Assembly: GCF_001945445.1 (NCBI RefSeq) | Contig: NZ_MSXW01000022.1 | Span: forward strand, 186,001 to 250,000 | Direction: 5' to 3' | Origin: Pseudomonas sp. PA27(2017) | GTDB taxonomy: Bacteria > Pseudomonadota > Gammaproteobacteria > Pseudomonadales > Pseudomonadaceae | DNA length: 64,000 bases | Part shown: in pieces, positions 31,085 to 40,034 of the stretch | Numbering within the stretch: the stretch's first letter is position 1 | Layout of the letters: the number at the start of each line of letters is the position of its first letter | Translations under genes and position numbers: made by a program | The notes under the pieces: generated by a model | Databases searched by the model: none | Told to the model about the DNA's origin: nothing | What the model saw: the letters and a program-made list of their open reading frames with translations, nothing else

Positions 31085-31294
31085 GGCTGCTGCGCGTCCG
31101 CCCTGCGGCGTTGAAAATAGGCTCGAAACGCTCATGTACAAAAGTACAGTCGGTCGCGACCCGGCCGCTTGATTCGCTGCGCTCACCCTACGGGCCAGCC
31201 TTCGGCTGTTACTTCGCTACGCTGCGTTTCTCGCCTATTTTGTGGGGCCGCCTAGGCTTGCAGGGCTTTAGCTCGCGAGCCTTTCAATTGCAGC
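31085..31294. repeat. Dispersed structured intergenic element, copy 1
   Basis: About 210 bases directly after rdgC. The outer part (TGCTGCGCGTC...TGCGGCGTT; GGGGCCGC..TAGGC.TTGCA; TAGCTCGCGAG) matches the element at 57001-57158 in reverse orientation. The inner arms pair: 31114-31131 with 31224-31241, 16 of 18 bases. The interior here is longer than in copy 2. The rest of the rdgC-transporter gap (31295-31417) shows nothing else. Confidence 0.75.
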
Positions 31295-31417
31295 TGCTCT
31301 CTTGCAACAGCCCAATACCCCGCTCCATCCGACCGCCACCGCTGTCTATCCAACAATAACTGGCTGCACAGTGCTCCGCCTTTGGAGCCTGCTACGGCTT
31401 TATAGGGAATTTCTGCC

Positions 31418-32359
31418 ATGTCTGCCTTGGTCGCCCTCAGCCGCTTCGTCGGCAACACCTTCGCCATCTGGGTTCTGCTATTCGCCGTGCTGGCGTTTCT
31501 GCTTCCGAGTGCCTTCCTGCCGCTGACGGCATTCATCGTGCCGCTGCTCGGGTTGATCATGTTCGGCATGGGCCTGACCCTGAAAGCAGAGGACTTTCGT
31601 GAAGTGGGGCGGCGCCCCGGTCGCGTGCTGGTCGGCGTGCTGGCGCAGTTCATCATCATGCCGGGCCTAGCCTGGCTGCTCTGCAAACTGTTCGCCCTGC
31701 CACCGGAGATCGCCGTTGGGGTAATTCTGGTCGGCTGCTGCCCAGGCGGCACCGCCTCCAACGTGATCACCTGGTTCGCCCGGGGCGACCTGGCCCTGTC
31801 GGTATCGATCACCTCGGTCACCACACTCATGGCGCCCGTGGTGACACCGGCGTTGATCTGGCTGCTGGCCTCCGAATGGTTGCCGGTGTCCTTCTCGGCC
31901 ATGTTCCTGTCGATTCTTCAGGTAGTGCTGCTGCCCATCGTTCTCGGCCTGATCGTGCAGCGCGTGCTGGGCGACAAGGTTCGCGTGGTGGTGGATATCC
32001 TGCCACTGACCTCGGTGCTGGCCATCGTCGCCATTGTCGCCGCGGTAGTGGCGGCCAGCCAGGCGAAGATCGCCGAGTCGGGCCTGCTGATCATGGCGGT
32101 GGTGATGCTGCACAACGGCCTCGGGCTTGGCCTGGGTTACCTGGCCGGGGTACTGACCGGCATGCCCCTGGCGCAACGCAAGACGCTGTCCATCGAGGTC
32201 GGCATGCAGAACTCCGGGCTCGGCGCGGCCCTGGCCAGCGCCCACTTCTCGCCGTTGGCGGCAGTGCCCAGCGCGTTGTTCAGCGTGTGGCACAACCTCT
32301 CCGGCGCGTTGCTGGCCACCTTCCTGCGGCGGATGAAGGACGACAAGCCGGCCGATTGA
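31418..32359 (+). CDS. Bile acid:sodium symporter family (BASS) transporter
   Basis: 313 residues with about ten membrane helices. It is a BASS/YocS-type secondary transporter of the inner membrane, with the signature [23 protein letters not shown] near residue 105 (crossover region) and [16 protein letters not shown] near 262. Bacterial members import organic anions such as pantoate, 2-oxoacids or conjugated sterols; the actual substrate is not predictable here. An AGGGA site lies 10 bases before the ATG. sugE follows after 108 bases that hold a riboswitch. Confidence 0.9.
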   Translation: MSALVALSRFVGNTFAIWVLLFAVLAFLLPSAFLPLTAFIVPLLGLIMFGMGLTLKAEDFREVGRRPGRVLVGVLAQFIIMPGLAWLLCKLFALPPEIAVGVILVGCCPGGTASNVITWFARGDLALSVSITSVTTLMAPVVTPALIWLLASEWLPVSFSAMFLSILQVVLLPIVLGLIVQRVLGDKVRVVVDILPLTSVLAIVAIVAAVVAASQAKIAESGLLIMAVVMLHNGLGLGLGYLAGVLTGMPLAQRKTLSIEVGMQNSGLGAALASAHFSPLAAVPSALFSVWHNLSGALLATFLRRMKDDKPAD

Positions 32360-32402
32360 ACGGCTTGCCCCAACCGGGCAATGGTGCACACTATTGGAGC
32401 AC

Positions 32403-32449
32403 GCCGGGGACGACCCCGGCTCAAGTGCATGATTACCGGGGACGACCCC
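32403..32449 (+). ncRNA. Guanidine-II (mini-ykkC) riboswitch
   Basis: Two hairpins in tandem with identical ACGA tetraloops: GCCGGGG-ACGA-CCCCGGC (32403-32420) and GGGG-ACGA-CCCC (32438-32449), 17 bases apart. ACGR loops on paired GC-rich hairpins define the mini-ykkC class, which binds guanidinium and frees the downstream ribosome-binding site. The site here, TGGAG, lies at 32457-32461, eight bases after the second hairpin, and the gene is a guanidinium exporter, so family and context agree. Confidence 0.93.
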
Positions 32450-32467
32450 ATTCGACTGGAGTCGCCT

Positions 32468-33202
32468 GTGTCCTGGATCATCCTGTTCTTCGCCGGCCTG
32501 TTCGAGGTCGGCTGGGCCGTCGGCCTGAAGTACACCGACGGTTTCACCCGTCCCCTGCCGACCGTGCTCACCATCGCCGCCATGCTGGTCAGTTTGGGCC
32601 TGCTCGGCCTGGCCATGAAGGAGCTGCCCCTGGGCACCGCCTACGCGATCTGGACGGGCGTGGGCGCCGTCGGCACGGTGATCGCCGGGATCATTCTGTT
32701 CGGTGAGTCCATGGCGCTGATCCGCCTGGTCAGCGTGGCGCTGATCATCTGCGGGCTGATCGGCCTGAAGATGAGCCACGGCTTCTTCATTCAGCGATTA
32801 TCCCCACGCAACGCCTTAACCTCGGCCTGCAGCACCTGCCGCGTCGCCGCCGTTGCCTCGATGGGCGCCCCCGCCACCAGGTCGATCCGCGACCAGAAGC
32901 GACGGAACAGGCCCTTGCGCGGATCACGGCTGAAGAAGCTGCCCCACAGCCCGCCCAGCGCCATGGGAATCACCGGCACCGGGTTGTCCTGCAGGATGCG
33001 CTCCACGCCCGCCTTGAACTCGTCGATCTCGCCGTCGGCGGTCAGCTTGCCCTCGGGGAAGATACACACCAGCTCGCCGTCGCGCAGGTATTCGCCGATG
33101 CGCTTGAACGCCGCATCGAACACCAGCAGGTCTTCGCTGCGCCCGGCGATCGGCACCGTGCCGGCGGTGCGGAAGATGAAGTTGAGCACCGGCAGGTTGT
33201 AG
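32468..33202 (+). CDS. sugE: Guanidinium exporter SugE/Gdx with aberrant C-terminal read-through
   Basis: The start is GTG at 32468, six bases after TGGAG. Residues 1-104 are a complete SMR protein: [20 protein letters not shown] with the essential Glu13, four membrane helices, [14 protein letters not shown] near 56-69, and GLIGLKMSH at the end. The family stops at about 105 residues, but here codon 105 is GGC and the frame stays open to 33202, adding 140 Ser/Arg/Pro-rich residues. These run antisense through the end of the convergent acyltransferase gene. The SMR part should export guanidinium with the riboswitch upstream. The tail is probably a stop-loss after a small deletion rather than a real domain. 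Confidence 0.88.
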   Translation: MSWIILFFAGLFEVGWAVGLKYTDGFTRPLPTVLTIAAMLVSLGLLGLAMKELPLGTAYAIWTGVGAVGTVIAGIILFGESMALIRLVSVALIICGLIGLKMSHGFFIQRLSPRNALTSACSTCRVAAVASMGAPATRSIRDQKRRNRPLRGSRLKKLPHSPPSAMGITGTGLSCRMRSTPALNSSISPSAVSLPSGKIHTSSPSRRYSPMRLNAASNTSRSSLRPAIGTVPAVRKMKLSTGRL

Positions 33203-34665
33203 ATCTTGTAGTACATGACGAAGCGCACCGGGCGACGCACCGCACCACCGATCAGCAGCGCATCGACGAACGACACGTGGTTGCACACCAGCACCGCCGG
33301 CCCCTCTTCCGGAATCGAGTCGAGGCCCTTGTGCGACACCCGGTACATGGAGTGGCCGAGCATCCAGATCAGGAAGCGCATGGTGAATTCGGGGACGATC
33401 TTGAAGATGTAGCTGTTGACCGCCACGTTCATCAGCGAAATGACCAGGAACAGCTGGGGGATCGACAGCCCGGCGACGCTCAGGAACAGGATCGACACCA
33501 CTGCCGAGACGACCATGAACGCCGCATTGAGGATGTTGTTGGCGGCGATCACCCGGGCCCGCTCGTTCTCGGCGGTGCGCGACTGGATCAACGCATACAG
33601 CGGCACGATGTAGAAGCCGCCGAACACGCCAATGCCGAGGATCGAGGCCATTACCCACCAGGCGTGGCCGAAGCCCAGCAGCGCCAGCCAGTCGTAGGGC
33701 TGCGCCGCCTCGGGAATGCCGCCCGAGGCCGCCCAGAGCAGGATGCCGAACACCGTCAGGCCGATGGAACCGAACGGCACCAGGCCGATTTCCACCTTGC
33801 GCCCGCTCATGCGCTCGCAAAGCATCGAGCCCAGCGCGATACCCACCGAGAACACGGTGAGAATCAGGGTGACCACGCTCTCGTCACCGTGCAGCCACTC
33901 CTTGGAATAGGCCGGGATCTGCGTCAGGTACACCGCGCCGAGAAACCAGAACCACGAGTTGCCGACCAGCGAGCGCGACACCGCCTTGGGCTGCGTCAGG
34001 CCCATGCGCAGGGTCAGCCAGGTTTGCCGGAAGATGTTCCAGTCCAGCGCCAGATCCGGCAGCGCGGCACCGGCCCGCGGAATGCCGCGGGCCGACAGGT
34101 AGCCGAGCATCGCCACCAGCACCACTGAGACGGCGACGATCACGCTGTAGTGAGCACTGGTGAGCATGATGCCGGCGCCGATGGTGCCCGCCAGGATCGC
34201 CAGAAAGGTGCCCATTTCCACCAGCGCGTTGCCGCCTACCAACTCCTCAGGCTTGAGCGCCTGGGGCAGGATCGAGTACTTCACCGGGCCGAACAGCGCC
34301 GATTGAATGCCCATGGTGAACAGCACCGCGAGCATCAGCGTCAGGTTGCCGAGCAGCACACCGAGGGCGCCGACCAGCATGATGAAGATCTCGAAGAACT
34401 TCAGCCGGCGGATCAGCAGGTCCTTGGCGAACTTCTCGCCGAACTGGCCGCCGAGGGCGGAAAACAGGAAGAACGGCAGGATGAACAGCATGGCCGCGAC
34501 GTTGACCAGCAGGTCGCGATCCGCGTCAAGGCTGAGCTTGAAGAGAATCGCCAGGATCAACGACTGCTTGAAGATATTGTCGTTGAACGCGCTGAGCAGC
34601 TGCGTGACGAAGAACGGCAGGAAGCGCCGGCTCTTCAGCAGAGCGAATTGCGAGTGCTGACTCAT
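32791..34665 (-). CDS. Lysophospholipid transporter/acyltransferase fusion (LplT-PlsC type)
   Basis: 624 residues from the ATG at 34665, with AGGGAAAGG upstream. The N-terminal 410 residues are an MFS transporter of the LplT type ([16 protein letters not shown] near 15). The C-terminal part is a PlsC-like acyltransferase with the HX4D box NHVSFVD near 460 and FPEGKLT near 535. It probably flips lysophospholipids inward and re-acylates them, or makes phosphatidic acid. Compared with enterobacterial Aas it lacks the acyl-ACP synthetase (AMP-binding) part. Its 3' end lies inside the sugE read-through. Confidence 0.88.
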   Translation of the reverse strand: MSQHSQFALLKSRRFLPFFVTQLLSAFNDNIFKQSLILAILFKLSLDADRDLLVNVAAMLFILPFFLFSALGGQFGEKFAKDLLIRRLKFFEIFIMLVGALGVLLGNLTLMLAVLFTMGIQSALFGPVKYSILPQALKPEELVGGNALVEMGTFLAILAGTIGAGIMLTSAHYSVIVAVSVVLVAMLGYLSARGIPRAGAALPDLALDWNIFRQTWLTLRMGLTQPKAVSRSLVGNSWFWFLGAVYLTQIPAYSKEWLHGDESVVTLILTVFSVGIALGSMLCERMSGRKVEIGLVPFGSIGLTVFGILLWAASGGIPEAAQPYDWLALLGFGHAWWVMASILGIGVFGGFYIVPLYALIQSRTAENERARVIAANNILNAAFMVVSAVVSILFLSVAGLSIPQLFLVISLMNVAVNSYIFKIVPEFTMRFLIWMLGHSMYRVSHKGLDSIPEEGPAVLVCNHVSFVDALLIGGAVRRPVRFVMYYKIYNLPVLNFIFRTAGTVPIAGRSEDLLVFDAAFKRIGEYLRDGELVCIFPEGKLTADGEIDEFKAGVERILQDNPVPVIPMALGGLWGSFFSRDPRKGLFRRFWSRIDLVAGAPIEATAATRQVLQAEVKALRGDNR

Positions 34666-34761
34666 CGATACCTTTCCCTTTGCGGATTCGATGAGCATTG
34701 GACTGCAACTGCCCGGGCAAAGCCACAGCCATGGGCATTTTTGTCGACGCGTCGCGCCTTT

Positions 34762-35652
34762 TCAGTTGAACAGCGGGTTACCACGCAGGCGCGCAACGGC
34801 CAGGTCGACGAAGGCACGCACCTTGGCCGGCGCCTGACGGCCCTCGGGGTACAGCACGTGAATCGGCAGCGGTGGCTCCTCGAAGCCTTCGAGCACGATC
34901 TGCAACGCGCCCTCCTGCAGCGCCTGGCCGACTTGATAGTGCAGCACCCGGGTCAGCCCCCAGCCGGCCCTGGCGGTGGCGATCGCCGACTCGTTGGTGT
35001 TGCATTGCAGCACCGGGTCTACCAGCACTCGCTGGCCCTCGGCGAAGCGCCATTCCGGTGAGGCCCAGGCGCTCTGCGACACGGCGATGCGATGGTGTTT
35101 CAAGTCGGCGGGCGTGGTCGGCACGCCGTATTTCTCCAGGTAACACCGCGCCGCGCAGATCACCCGGCGTACCGCGCCGACCTGGATGGCGGTAAAGCCC
35201 GAATCCGCCAGGTGACCGATGCGAACCGCCACATCGATGCCCTCGTCGAGGATATTCACCGGCCGGTCGACGAAAAAGGTGCGCGCGTGCATGCCCGGGT
35301 AGGCATCCAGATAATCGAGCACCAGGGGCAGCACGTGCAGGTGGCCGAACATCGACGCCGCGGTCACAGCCAGGGTGCCGGACGGCTCGGCATAATGCCC
35401 GGCTGCGGCCAGTTCCGCCTCGGCGATGTCGGCGAGAATGCGCCGGCAATCCTGCAGGTAGCGGCTACCGGCATCGGTGGTCTTCACCGAACGGGTGGTG
35501 CGCACCAGCAGCCGCGCGCCGATCAGATCCTCGAGGCCGGCGACGATGCGCGTCACCGCCGGCGCGCTCATGTGCATCTGCCGCGCGGTACTGGCGAAGC
35601 TGCCCGTCTCCGCGACCTTCACGAATACCCGCATCGCCTGCCAACGATCCAT
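34762..35652 (-). CDS. LysR-family transcriptional regulator
   Basis: 296 residues. N-terminal winged HTH (residues 4-60: FVKVAETGSFASTARQMHMSAPAVTRIV, in parts) and a periplasmic-binding-protein-like effector domain from about 90 onward (GTLAVTAASMFGHLHVLP; GIDVAVRIGHLADSG). It belongs to the CrgA/DsdC-like branch that often controls a nearby oxidoreductase. It lies downstream of the reductase/GST operon on the same strand after a 263-base gap with a REP pair, so it may act on that operon. The target is inferred only. Confidence 0.9.
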   Translation of the reverse strand: MDRWQAMRVFVKVAETGSFASTARQMHMSAPAVTRIVAGLEDLIGARLLVRTTRSVKTTDAGSRYLQDCRRILADIAEAELAAAGHYAEPSGTLAVTAASMFGHLHVLPLVLDYLDAYPGMHARTFFVDRPVNILDEGIDVAVRIGHLADSGFTAIQVGAVRRVICAARCYLEKYGVPTTPADLKHHRIAVSQSAWASPEWRFAEGQRVLVDPVLQCNTNESAIATARAGWGLTRVLHYQVGQALQEGALQIVLEGFEEPPLPIHVLYPEGRQAPAKVRAFVDLAVARLRGNPLFN

Positions 35653-35800
35653 CCACCCGCTCCTCTGCTTTAAGCGTTGGCTGCGCTGGTGGCGCAGCCA
35701 AGCGAGTATGCCGTATCCGCGCGTCCTGAGCGGCGATGCTATTCAGGCTGCACGGTCGAGCGCCCACGCAGGAACGCGGGCGCCATCGCCCTACCGGCCC

Positions 35801-35871
35801 GTAGGAGAGGCTTCAGCCTCGAGCTTTTGTGCGTCCTGCCAGCCAAAATAGAGCTTGAAGGCACCTCCTAC
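35801..35871. repeat. REP-like inverted pair
   Basis: GTAGGAG (35801-35807) and CTCCTAC (35865-35871) bound a pair of REP-like units. The left unit contains GAGGCT-TC-AGCCTC (35807-35820). Its GAGCTTTT end mirrors AAAATAGAGC on the right. It lies in the 263-base gap between the reductase and LysR genes, where no gene is seen. Confidence 0.65.
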
Positions 35872-35915
35872 AAAAACTGCGCGCGGGGCTGCCCGAGGTT
35901 CGCTCTCTGCGCCGC

Positions 35916-37982
35916 TCAGAGCGCCAGCTCGAGGCGCTCGTCACTGGCGCCTTGCGGCTGCGCCGGCACTGCGCAGCAGATCAGCACTTCATCGTCGCCG
36001 TGGGGCGCGCTGGGTTCTTTCAGGTAGCTCACCGCGCCTTTCACCAGGCGCGTCTTGCAGGTGCCGCAAGAGCCCTCGCGGCAACTGAACTCCGGTTCCA
36101 GGCCTCTGGCCTCGGCCAGTTCCAGCAAGGTGCCGGAGCCCGGAGTCCAGCGCCCCTCCTTCAGCGACTCGGTAAACAGCACCGGCACCGCCTCGGTGGC
36201 CGGCGGAGCCGTCACGGCGGCCGCCGCCAGCTGATCGGGGCGACGCACCAGGGACGCCGGCCCGAAGCCTTCGGCGTGGATGCGCCCATCGGCGATGTTG
36301 TAGCCGCGCAGGCCATCGTACAGCCCCTGGGTGAAGGCCGGTGGCCCGCACAGGTAGAAGGCGTAATCGTCGAAGGCCAGATAATGGGTCAGCAGCGCCA
36401 TGTCGATGCGCCCGGCAGTGTCGTAATCGACACCCGGCTCGGCGCCGCTGCTGTCGCTCAGCACCCGCACCAGGCTGACCGCGCCCTGGGCGGCGGCCAC
36501 CAGGTCGCCGAGTTCGCGGTCGAAGGCGCGCTCGGCTTTCGAGCGCGCAGCGTAGAACAATGTGACCGGCCTGATCCGCTGCCGGCGCCAGCCTTCGTAG
36601 ACCACATGGCGCAGCATCGCCAGCATCGGCGTGATGCCGATGCCACCGGCCAGCAGCACCAGCGGGCGCTCCTCCTGCGCATCGAGGGTGAATGCCCCGG
36701 CCGGCGCGCGGGCGTCGATCAGGTCGCCTTCGCGCAACCCGTCATGGATGAATTGCGATACCCGCCCCTCGCGCTTGACGCTGATCCGGTAGATGCCGTC
36801 GGACGGCGCAACCGACAGGGTGTAAGTACGAATCAGCGGCTTCTCGCCCGCGGTCACTCGCAGCCGAATCGGCAAATGCTGGCCGGCCAGGTGCGGCAAC
36901 ACCCCGGCACCGTCGACCGGCTCCAGATGCAGGGAACGGATCGACCGGCTTTCCTCAACGATGCGCGCAACCCTCATTGGCCGCCACTGCGTGGCGTACT
37001 GGGCCGCACGCAGCTGATCGGCGGCTTGTTGCCAGTTGCCGGTGAGCAGCGAGCTGTCCGCCCAGCCGTCCTCGCGCATGGCCCAGCGCAGGGCCATGGC
37101 AGCCGGGCGCCGCACGATACGCCGGGGACGGAAGGTCCACAGCCGCTCGGCGCCCTGAAAGGCGCCGATTTCCGGGGATTCGAAGATGACCTCGGCGTCG
37201 CCGCTCAGTTGCAGCATGTCGCCCGTGGCGAAATCCACGAACAGCAGACCGGCCTTGCCGTTGAGCACGATGTTGCCGAGGGTGGAAAAGAACAGGTTGC
37301 CGTTGAAGTCCGGGATGGTCAGGGTGCCGTCGGCATCGATGCGCACGAAGCCGGTGTTGCCGCCACGGTGCGAGACGTCCACCTGCCGCTGCCCGTCGAC
37401 ATCGGCATAGGTCGCCACGAAAAAGGTGTCGGCGCCTTCGATCACTGCCCGCGCCGCGGCATCCAGCGCCGGTAACTGCTCGACGGTAGCGGCGAACGGC
37501 GCCGCCGGATCACGGGCGAAGGTGAAGTCGCGCTGCTGGATATAGCGTGGGCAGTTGCCGAAACTCTGCTCGACCGCCACCCGCAGGCCCTCGCCGCCCG
37601 CCACCACCACGCCGTTCATGCGGTTACGCCGTCGGCTGTGCAGTTCGATGCCCAGGAGGCCCAGCGCAGCGCCCTCGCCCATGCCTTGGGCGATAGGGTC
37701 GTCGGCCTGGGGCCGGGCGGCAATGTCCAGCGTGGTGGGGGTTGGCGAGGCGATAAAACCGGCCTGGCCCTCGAGCACGCCGGCCCAGGCATCGCCCTGC
37801 CCATCCACGCTGCCCAGCACGATGAACGGCAGCTGGGCATAGAAATCCCGGTGCTGGTCGGGCATGAAGTCGCGCACCACGCGCTTGCCGACCGCATCCA
37901 TTCGTTCGGCGACGCCGAGCTTTTCCTGAATGAATGTTTCACCCGAATGCCAGGGTGCGGGCGTTTTCGCGAGATCGGTCAT
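35916..37982 (-). CDS. Three-module FMN/FAD/2Fe-2S oxidoreductase
   Basis: 688 residues from the ATG at 37982, preceded by CAGGAG; a longer frame upstream is only the antisense of the GST gene. Module 1 (about 1-310) is a pyridoxamine-phosphate-oxidase-like FMN split barrel (PFIVLGSVDGQGDAWAGVLEG). Module 2 (about 330-580) is a ferredoxin reductase with RTYTLS near 383 for FAD and LLAGGIGITPMLAML near 444 for NAD(P)H. Module 3 (about 600-688) is a plant-type ferredoxin with CREGSCGTC near 632-640 and a final LICCAVP cysteine. Electrons would pass NAD(P)H to FAD to 2Fe-2S and perhaps FMN. The substrate is unknown. Confidence 0.9.
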   Translation of the reverse strand: MTDLAKTPAPWHSGETFIQEKLGVAERMDAVGKRVVRDFMPDQHRDFYAQLPFIVLGSVDGQGDAWAGVLEGQAGFIASPTPTTLDIAARPQADDPIAQGMGEGAALGLLGIELHSRRRNRMNGVVVAGGEGLRVAVEQSFGNCPRYIQQRDFTFARDPAAPFAATVEQLPALDAAARAVIEGADTFFVATYADVDGQRQVDVSHRGGNTGFVRIDADGTLTIPDFNGNLFFSTLGNIVLNGKAGLLFVDFATGDMLQLSGDAEVIFESPEIGAFQGAERLWTFRPRRIVRRPAAMALRWAMREDGWADSSLLTGNWQQAADQLRAAQYATQWRPMRVARIVEESRSIRSLHLEPVDGAGVLPHLAGQHLPIRLRVTAGEKPLIRTYTLSVAPSDGIYRISVKREGRVSQFIHDGLREGDLIDARAPAGAFTLDAQEERPLVLLAGGIGITPMLAMLRHVVYEGWRRQRIRPVTLFYAARSKAERAFDRELGDLVAAAQGAVSLVRVLSDSSGAEPGVDYDTAGRIDMALLTHYLAFDDYAFYLCGPPAFTQGLYDGLRGYNIADGRIHAEGFGPASLVRRPDQLAAAAVTAPPATEAVPVLFTESLKEGRWTPGSGTLLELAEARGLEPEFSCREGSCGTCKTRLVKGAVSYLKEPSAPHGDDEVLICCAVPAQPQGASDERLELAL

Positions 37983-38014
37983 GGCGGCTCTCCTGGAGGC
38001 GGTGGTGCGCAGGC

Positions 38015-38632
38015 TCAGGCGTTGGCGGTCAGCCCGGCAGGCGTCTGGGGAATGGCCACGAAGCCGGGCAGCGCCTCGATGCGCGCCAGAAAGGCCCGAA
38101 CCTGCTCGTAGGCCGACAGGTCGACATTGCCTTCCGGCGCCCGCGCCAGGTAGCTGTACAGCGCCACGTCGGCGATGGTCGGGTGATCGGCGGCCAGCCA
38201 CTGGCGACCGCTCAAGTGGCGCTCCAGGCGGGCGAGCAGCACGTGGGCACGGGCGATCACTTCCTCGGCATTGAAGTCGGCACCGAATACCGTGATCAGC
38301 CGCGCCGCGCACGGGCCGTAAGCCAGTTCGCCGGCGGCCACGGACAGCCAGCGCTGCACCGCCGCCGCACCAGCGGGATCTTCCGGCAGCCAGTCGGTGC
38401 GCCCGGTCTTCTTGGCCAGGTAAACGAGGATGGCGTTGGAGTCGGCGACCACCACGCCGTCGTCTTCCAGCACCGGCACCTGGCCGAAGGGGTTGAGCGC
38501 GAGGAATTCAGGCTGTTTGTTGGCACCGCCGGCCAGGTCGACCTCGACCAGTTCGGGCTTCAGGCCCAGCAGCGAAGCGAACAGAACGGCGCGATGGGCA
38601 TGGCCTGACAGCGTAACGTGATGGATTTTCAT
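38015..38632 (-). CDS. Glutathione S-transferase
   Basis: 205 residues. N-terminal thioredoxin-like domain (1-78), with [28 protein letters not shown] covering the cis-Pro and glutathione gamma-glutamyl binding Asp-Ser. The alpha-helical C-terminal domain at about 88-200 has [17 protein letters not shown]. The sequence resembles bacterial beta/theta-class GSTs and lacks an obvious catalytic Cys at residue 10 (Ser/Gly/His there). It lies 32 bases upstream of the three-module reductase and is probably cotranscribed, suggesting joint handling of an electrophilic or xenobiotic compound. Confidence 0.9.
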   Translation of the reverse strand: MKIHHVTLSGHAHRAVLFASLLGLKPELVEVDLAGGANKQPEFLALNPFGQVPVLEDDGVVVADSNAILVYLAKKTGRTDWLPEDPAGAAAVQRWLSVAAGELAYGPCAARLITVFGADFNAEEVIARAHVLLARLERHLSGRQWLAADHPTIADVALYSYLARAPEGNVDLSAYEQVRAFLARIEALPGFVAIPQTPAGLTANA

Positions 38633-38767
38633 GGGTCGGCTCCTGGTTGACGGTGGGCCGGGAGAAGCCCCGTGCCGTGCAACCAGCTTGCGACCGCAGC
38701 GCGTTTTGAGGAATAGGCGTTGTCGGCATTACTTTATTGCGATAAGTGGAACAATCCGATTCCCGCT

Positions 38768-39097
38768 TCAGATGGGCAATTGCCCCAGCGCCCAGCGCAG
38801 CGCAAAGAAGATCACCAACCCGCCACCTATGGTCGCCAGCAGATGGCGCGTCACCACGGCGATGACGATGGTCGCCAGACCCGCCAGCAGATAGGCGTTG
38901 TCCCAGTTCACGGCCCAGTTGCGACCGTCCGGCAGGAGCATGGCTGGCACCACGATGGCGGTCAGCACCGCGGTCGGCACGTAATGCAGGGCCTGACGCA
39001 CCGCCTGGGGAAAGCGCAGGTTGGGAAAGGCGAACAGGCTGTAGCGCGTGGCGAAGGTGATCGCCAGCATGCCGAGGATCAAAATCCAGTTTTCCAT
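38768..39097 (-). CDS. azlD: AzlD-family branched-chain amino acid exporter subunit
   Basis: 109 residues from the ATG at 39097; longer frames upstream are antisense shadows of azlC. It has four membrane helices and the family features FATRYSLFAFPNLRFPQAVRQALHYVPTAVLTAIVVP in parts, near residues 15-50. The AzlC/AzlD pair exports branched-chain amino acids or analogues (BrnFE type). Its ATG overlaps the azlC stop by one base (TGATG), indicating coupling. Confidence 0.9.
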   Translation of the reverse strand: MENWILILGMLAITFATRYSLFAFPNLRFPQAVRQALHYVPTAVLTAIVVPAMLLPDGRNWAVNWDNAYLLAGLATIVIAVVTRHLLATIGGGLVIFFALRWALGQLPI

Positions 39098-39807
39098 CAG
39101 CAAAGCTCCTCCTGCAGGGGCGCCTGGACGCGTTCGAGCAACACGCCGATCACGATGCCGGCGAAGGCGGCGGCCATCAGCCCGAGTTTGTAGGGCAGGT
39201 CGTGAAAGATCAGCGCGACCACCGCCGCCACCAGAGCGGCAGCCACCTGCGGGCGATTGCGCAACATCGGCACGACGATGCCGACGAAGGTGGCGATCAT
39301 CGCGAAATCCAGCCCCCAGGCGGCGAGGTTCGGCACCGCCTGGCCGAACAGCAGGCCGATCAGCGTACAGCCGATCCAGTTGCCGTACATGGCGAGGTCC
39401 GCACCAAGAAAGTACCAGTGCTTGTTTGGCGAATCGTCGCGCTGGGCGTAGCGCTGCTGCACCACGGCAAAGGCCTCGTCGGTCAGCCAGAACGCCAGCG
39501 GGATGCGCCAGCGCTTGGGCAGGTGGCGCACGAACGGCTGCAGGGTGGCGCTGTACAGCGCATGGCGCAGATTGACCACCAGGGTGGTCAGCCACAGCAC
39601 CGCCAGGGTGGCGCCGCCCGTGAGCAGGCTGACGGCGATGAACTGCGCGGAGCCAGCGAACACCAGCACCGACATGCCGATGGTCTGCCAGGCGTCGAGC
39701 CCGGCGGCGCCGGCCAGACTGCCATAGATGATGCCAAACGGCATGGCGCCGAGCAGCATCGGCAGCATGTCGCGCAGACCCTGGAAGAATTCTTGGTATC
39801 GGGACAT
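39097..39807 (-). CDS. azlC: AzlC-family branched-chain amino acid exporter, large subunit
   Basis: 236 residues with about seven membrane helices. Typical AzlC/BrnF motifs are MLPMLLGAMPFGIIYGSLAG near residue 13, VFAGSAQFIAVSLL near 50 and WLTDEAFAVVQQRYA near 107. It partners with AzlD in exporting Leu/Ile/Val or Met. It lies 224 bases downstream of the AraC gene on the same strand, separated by a long palindrome, so control by that AraC is possible but not shown. Confidence 0.92.
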   Translation of the reverse strand: MSRYQEFFQGLRDMLPMLLGAMPFGIIYGSLAGAAGLDAWQTIGMSVLVFAGSAQFIAVSLLTGGATLAVLWLTTLVVNLRHALYSATLQPFVRHLPKRWRIPLAFWLTDEAFAVVQQRYAQRDDSPNKHWYFLGADLAMYGNWIGCTLIGLLFGQAVPNLAAWGLDFAMIATFVGIVVPMLRNRPQVAAALVAAVVALIFHDLPYKLGLMAAAFAGIVIGVLLERVQAPLQEELC

Positions 39808-39963
39808 CGGCTCGTCGCTTGACTGGAAAGATCGCCCGCTGGCAACCGGAAGCGCATCAGGCTAGCCCAGCCGGTCTCTGCTGTCTTGAACGATCTTGCG
39901 CAGTTCTCGTGATAATCGGGATTCTCTGCTGTAACTGTGGGAGCGGGCGGGGACGCATAGCAG

Positions 39964-40034
39964 GTAGCCCGGGTTGAGCGCAGCGATACCCGGGAAAACA
40001 AACCTGGGTATCGCTGCGCTCAACCGCAGGCTAC
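39964..40034. repeat. Long imperfect palindrome at the AraC gene end
   Basis: The left arm 39964-39994 (GTAGCC..GGGTTGAGCGCAGCGATACCC) and right arm 40003-40034 (GGGTATCGCTGCGCTCAACC..GGCTAC) pair over about 29 of 32 bases around an AACAAA-type 8-base loop. The right arm includes the last codons and stop of the AraC gene. This TTGAGCGCAGCGATACCC palindrome is a common dispersed element in Pseudomonas and relatives, probably acting as a terminator. Confidence 0.75.
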
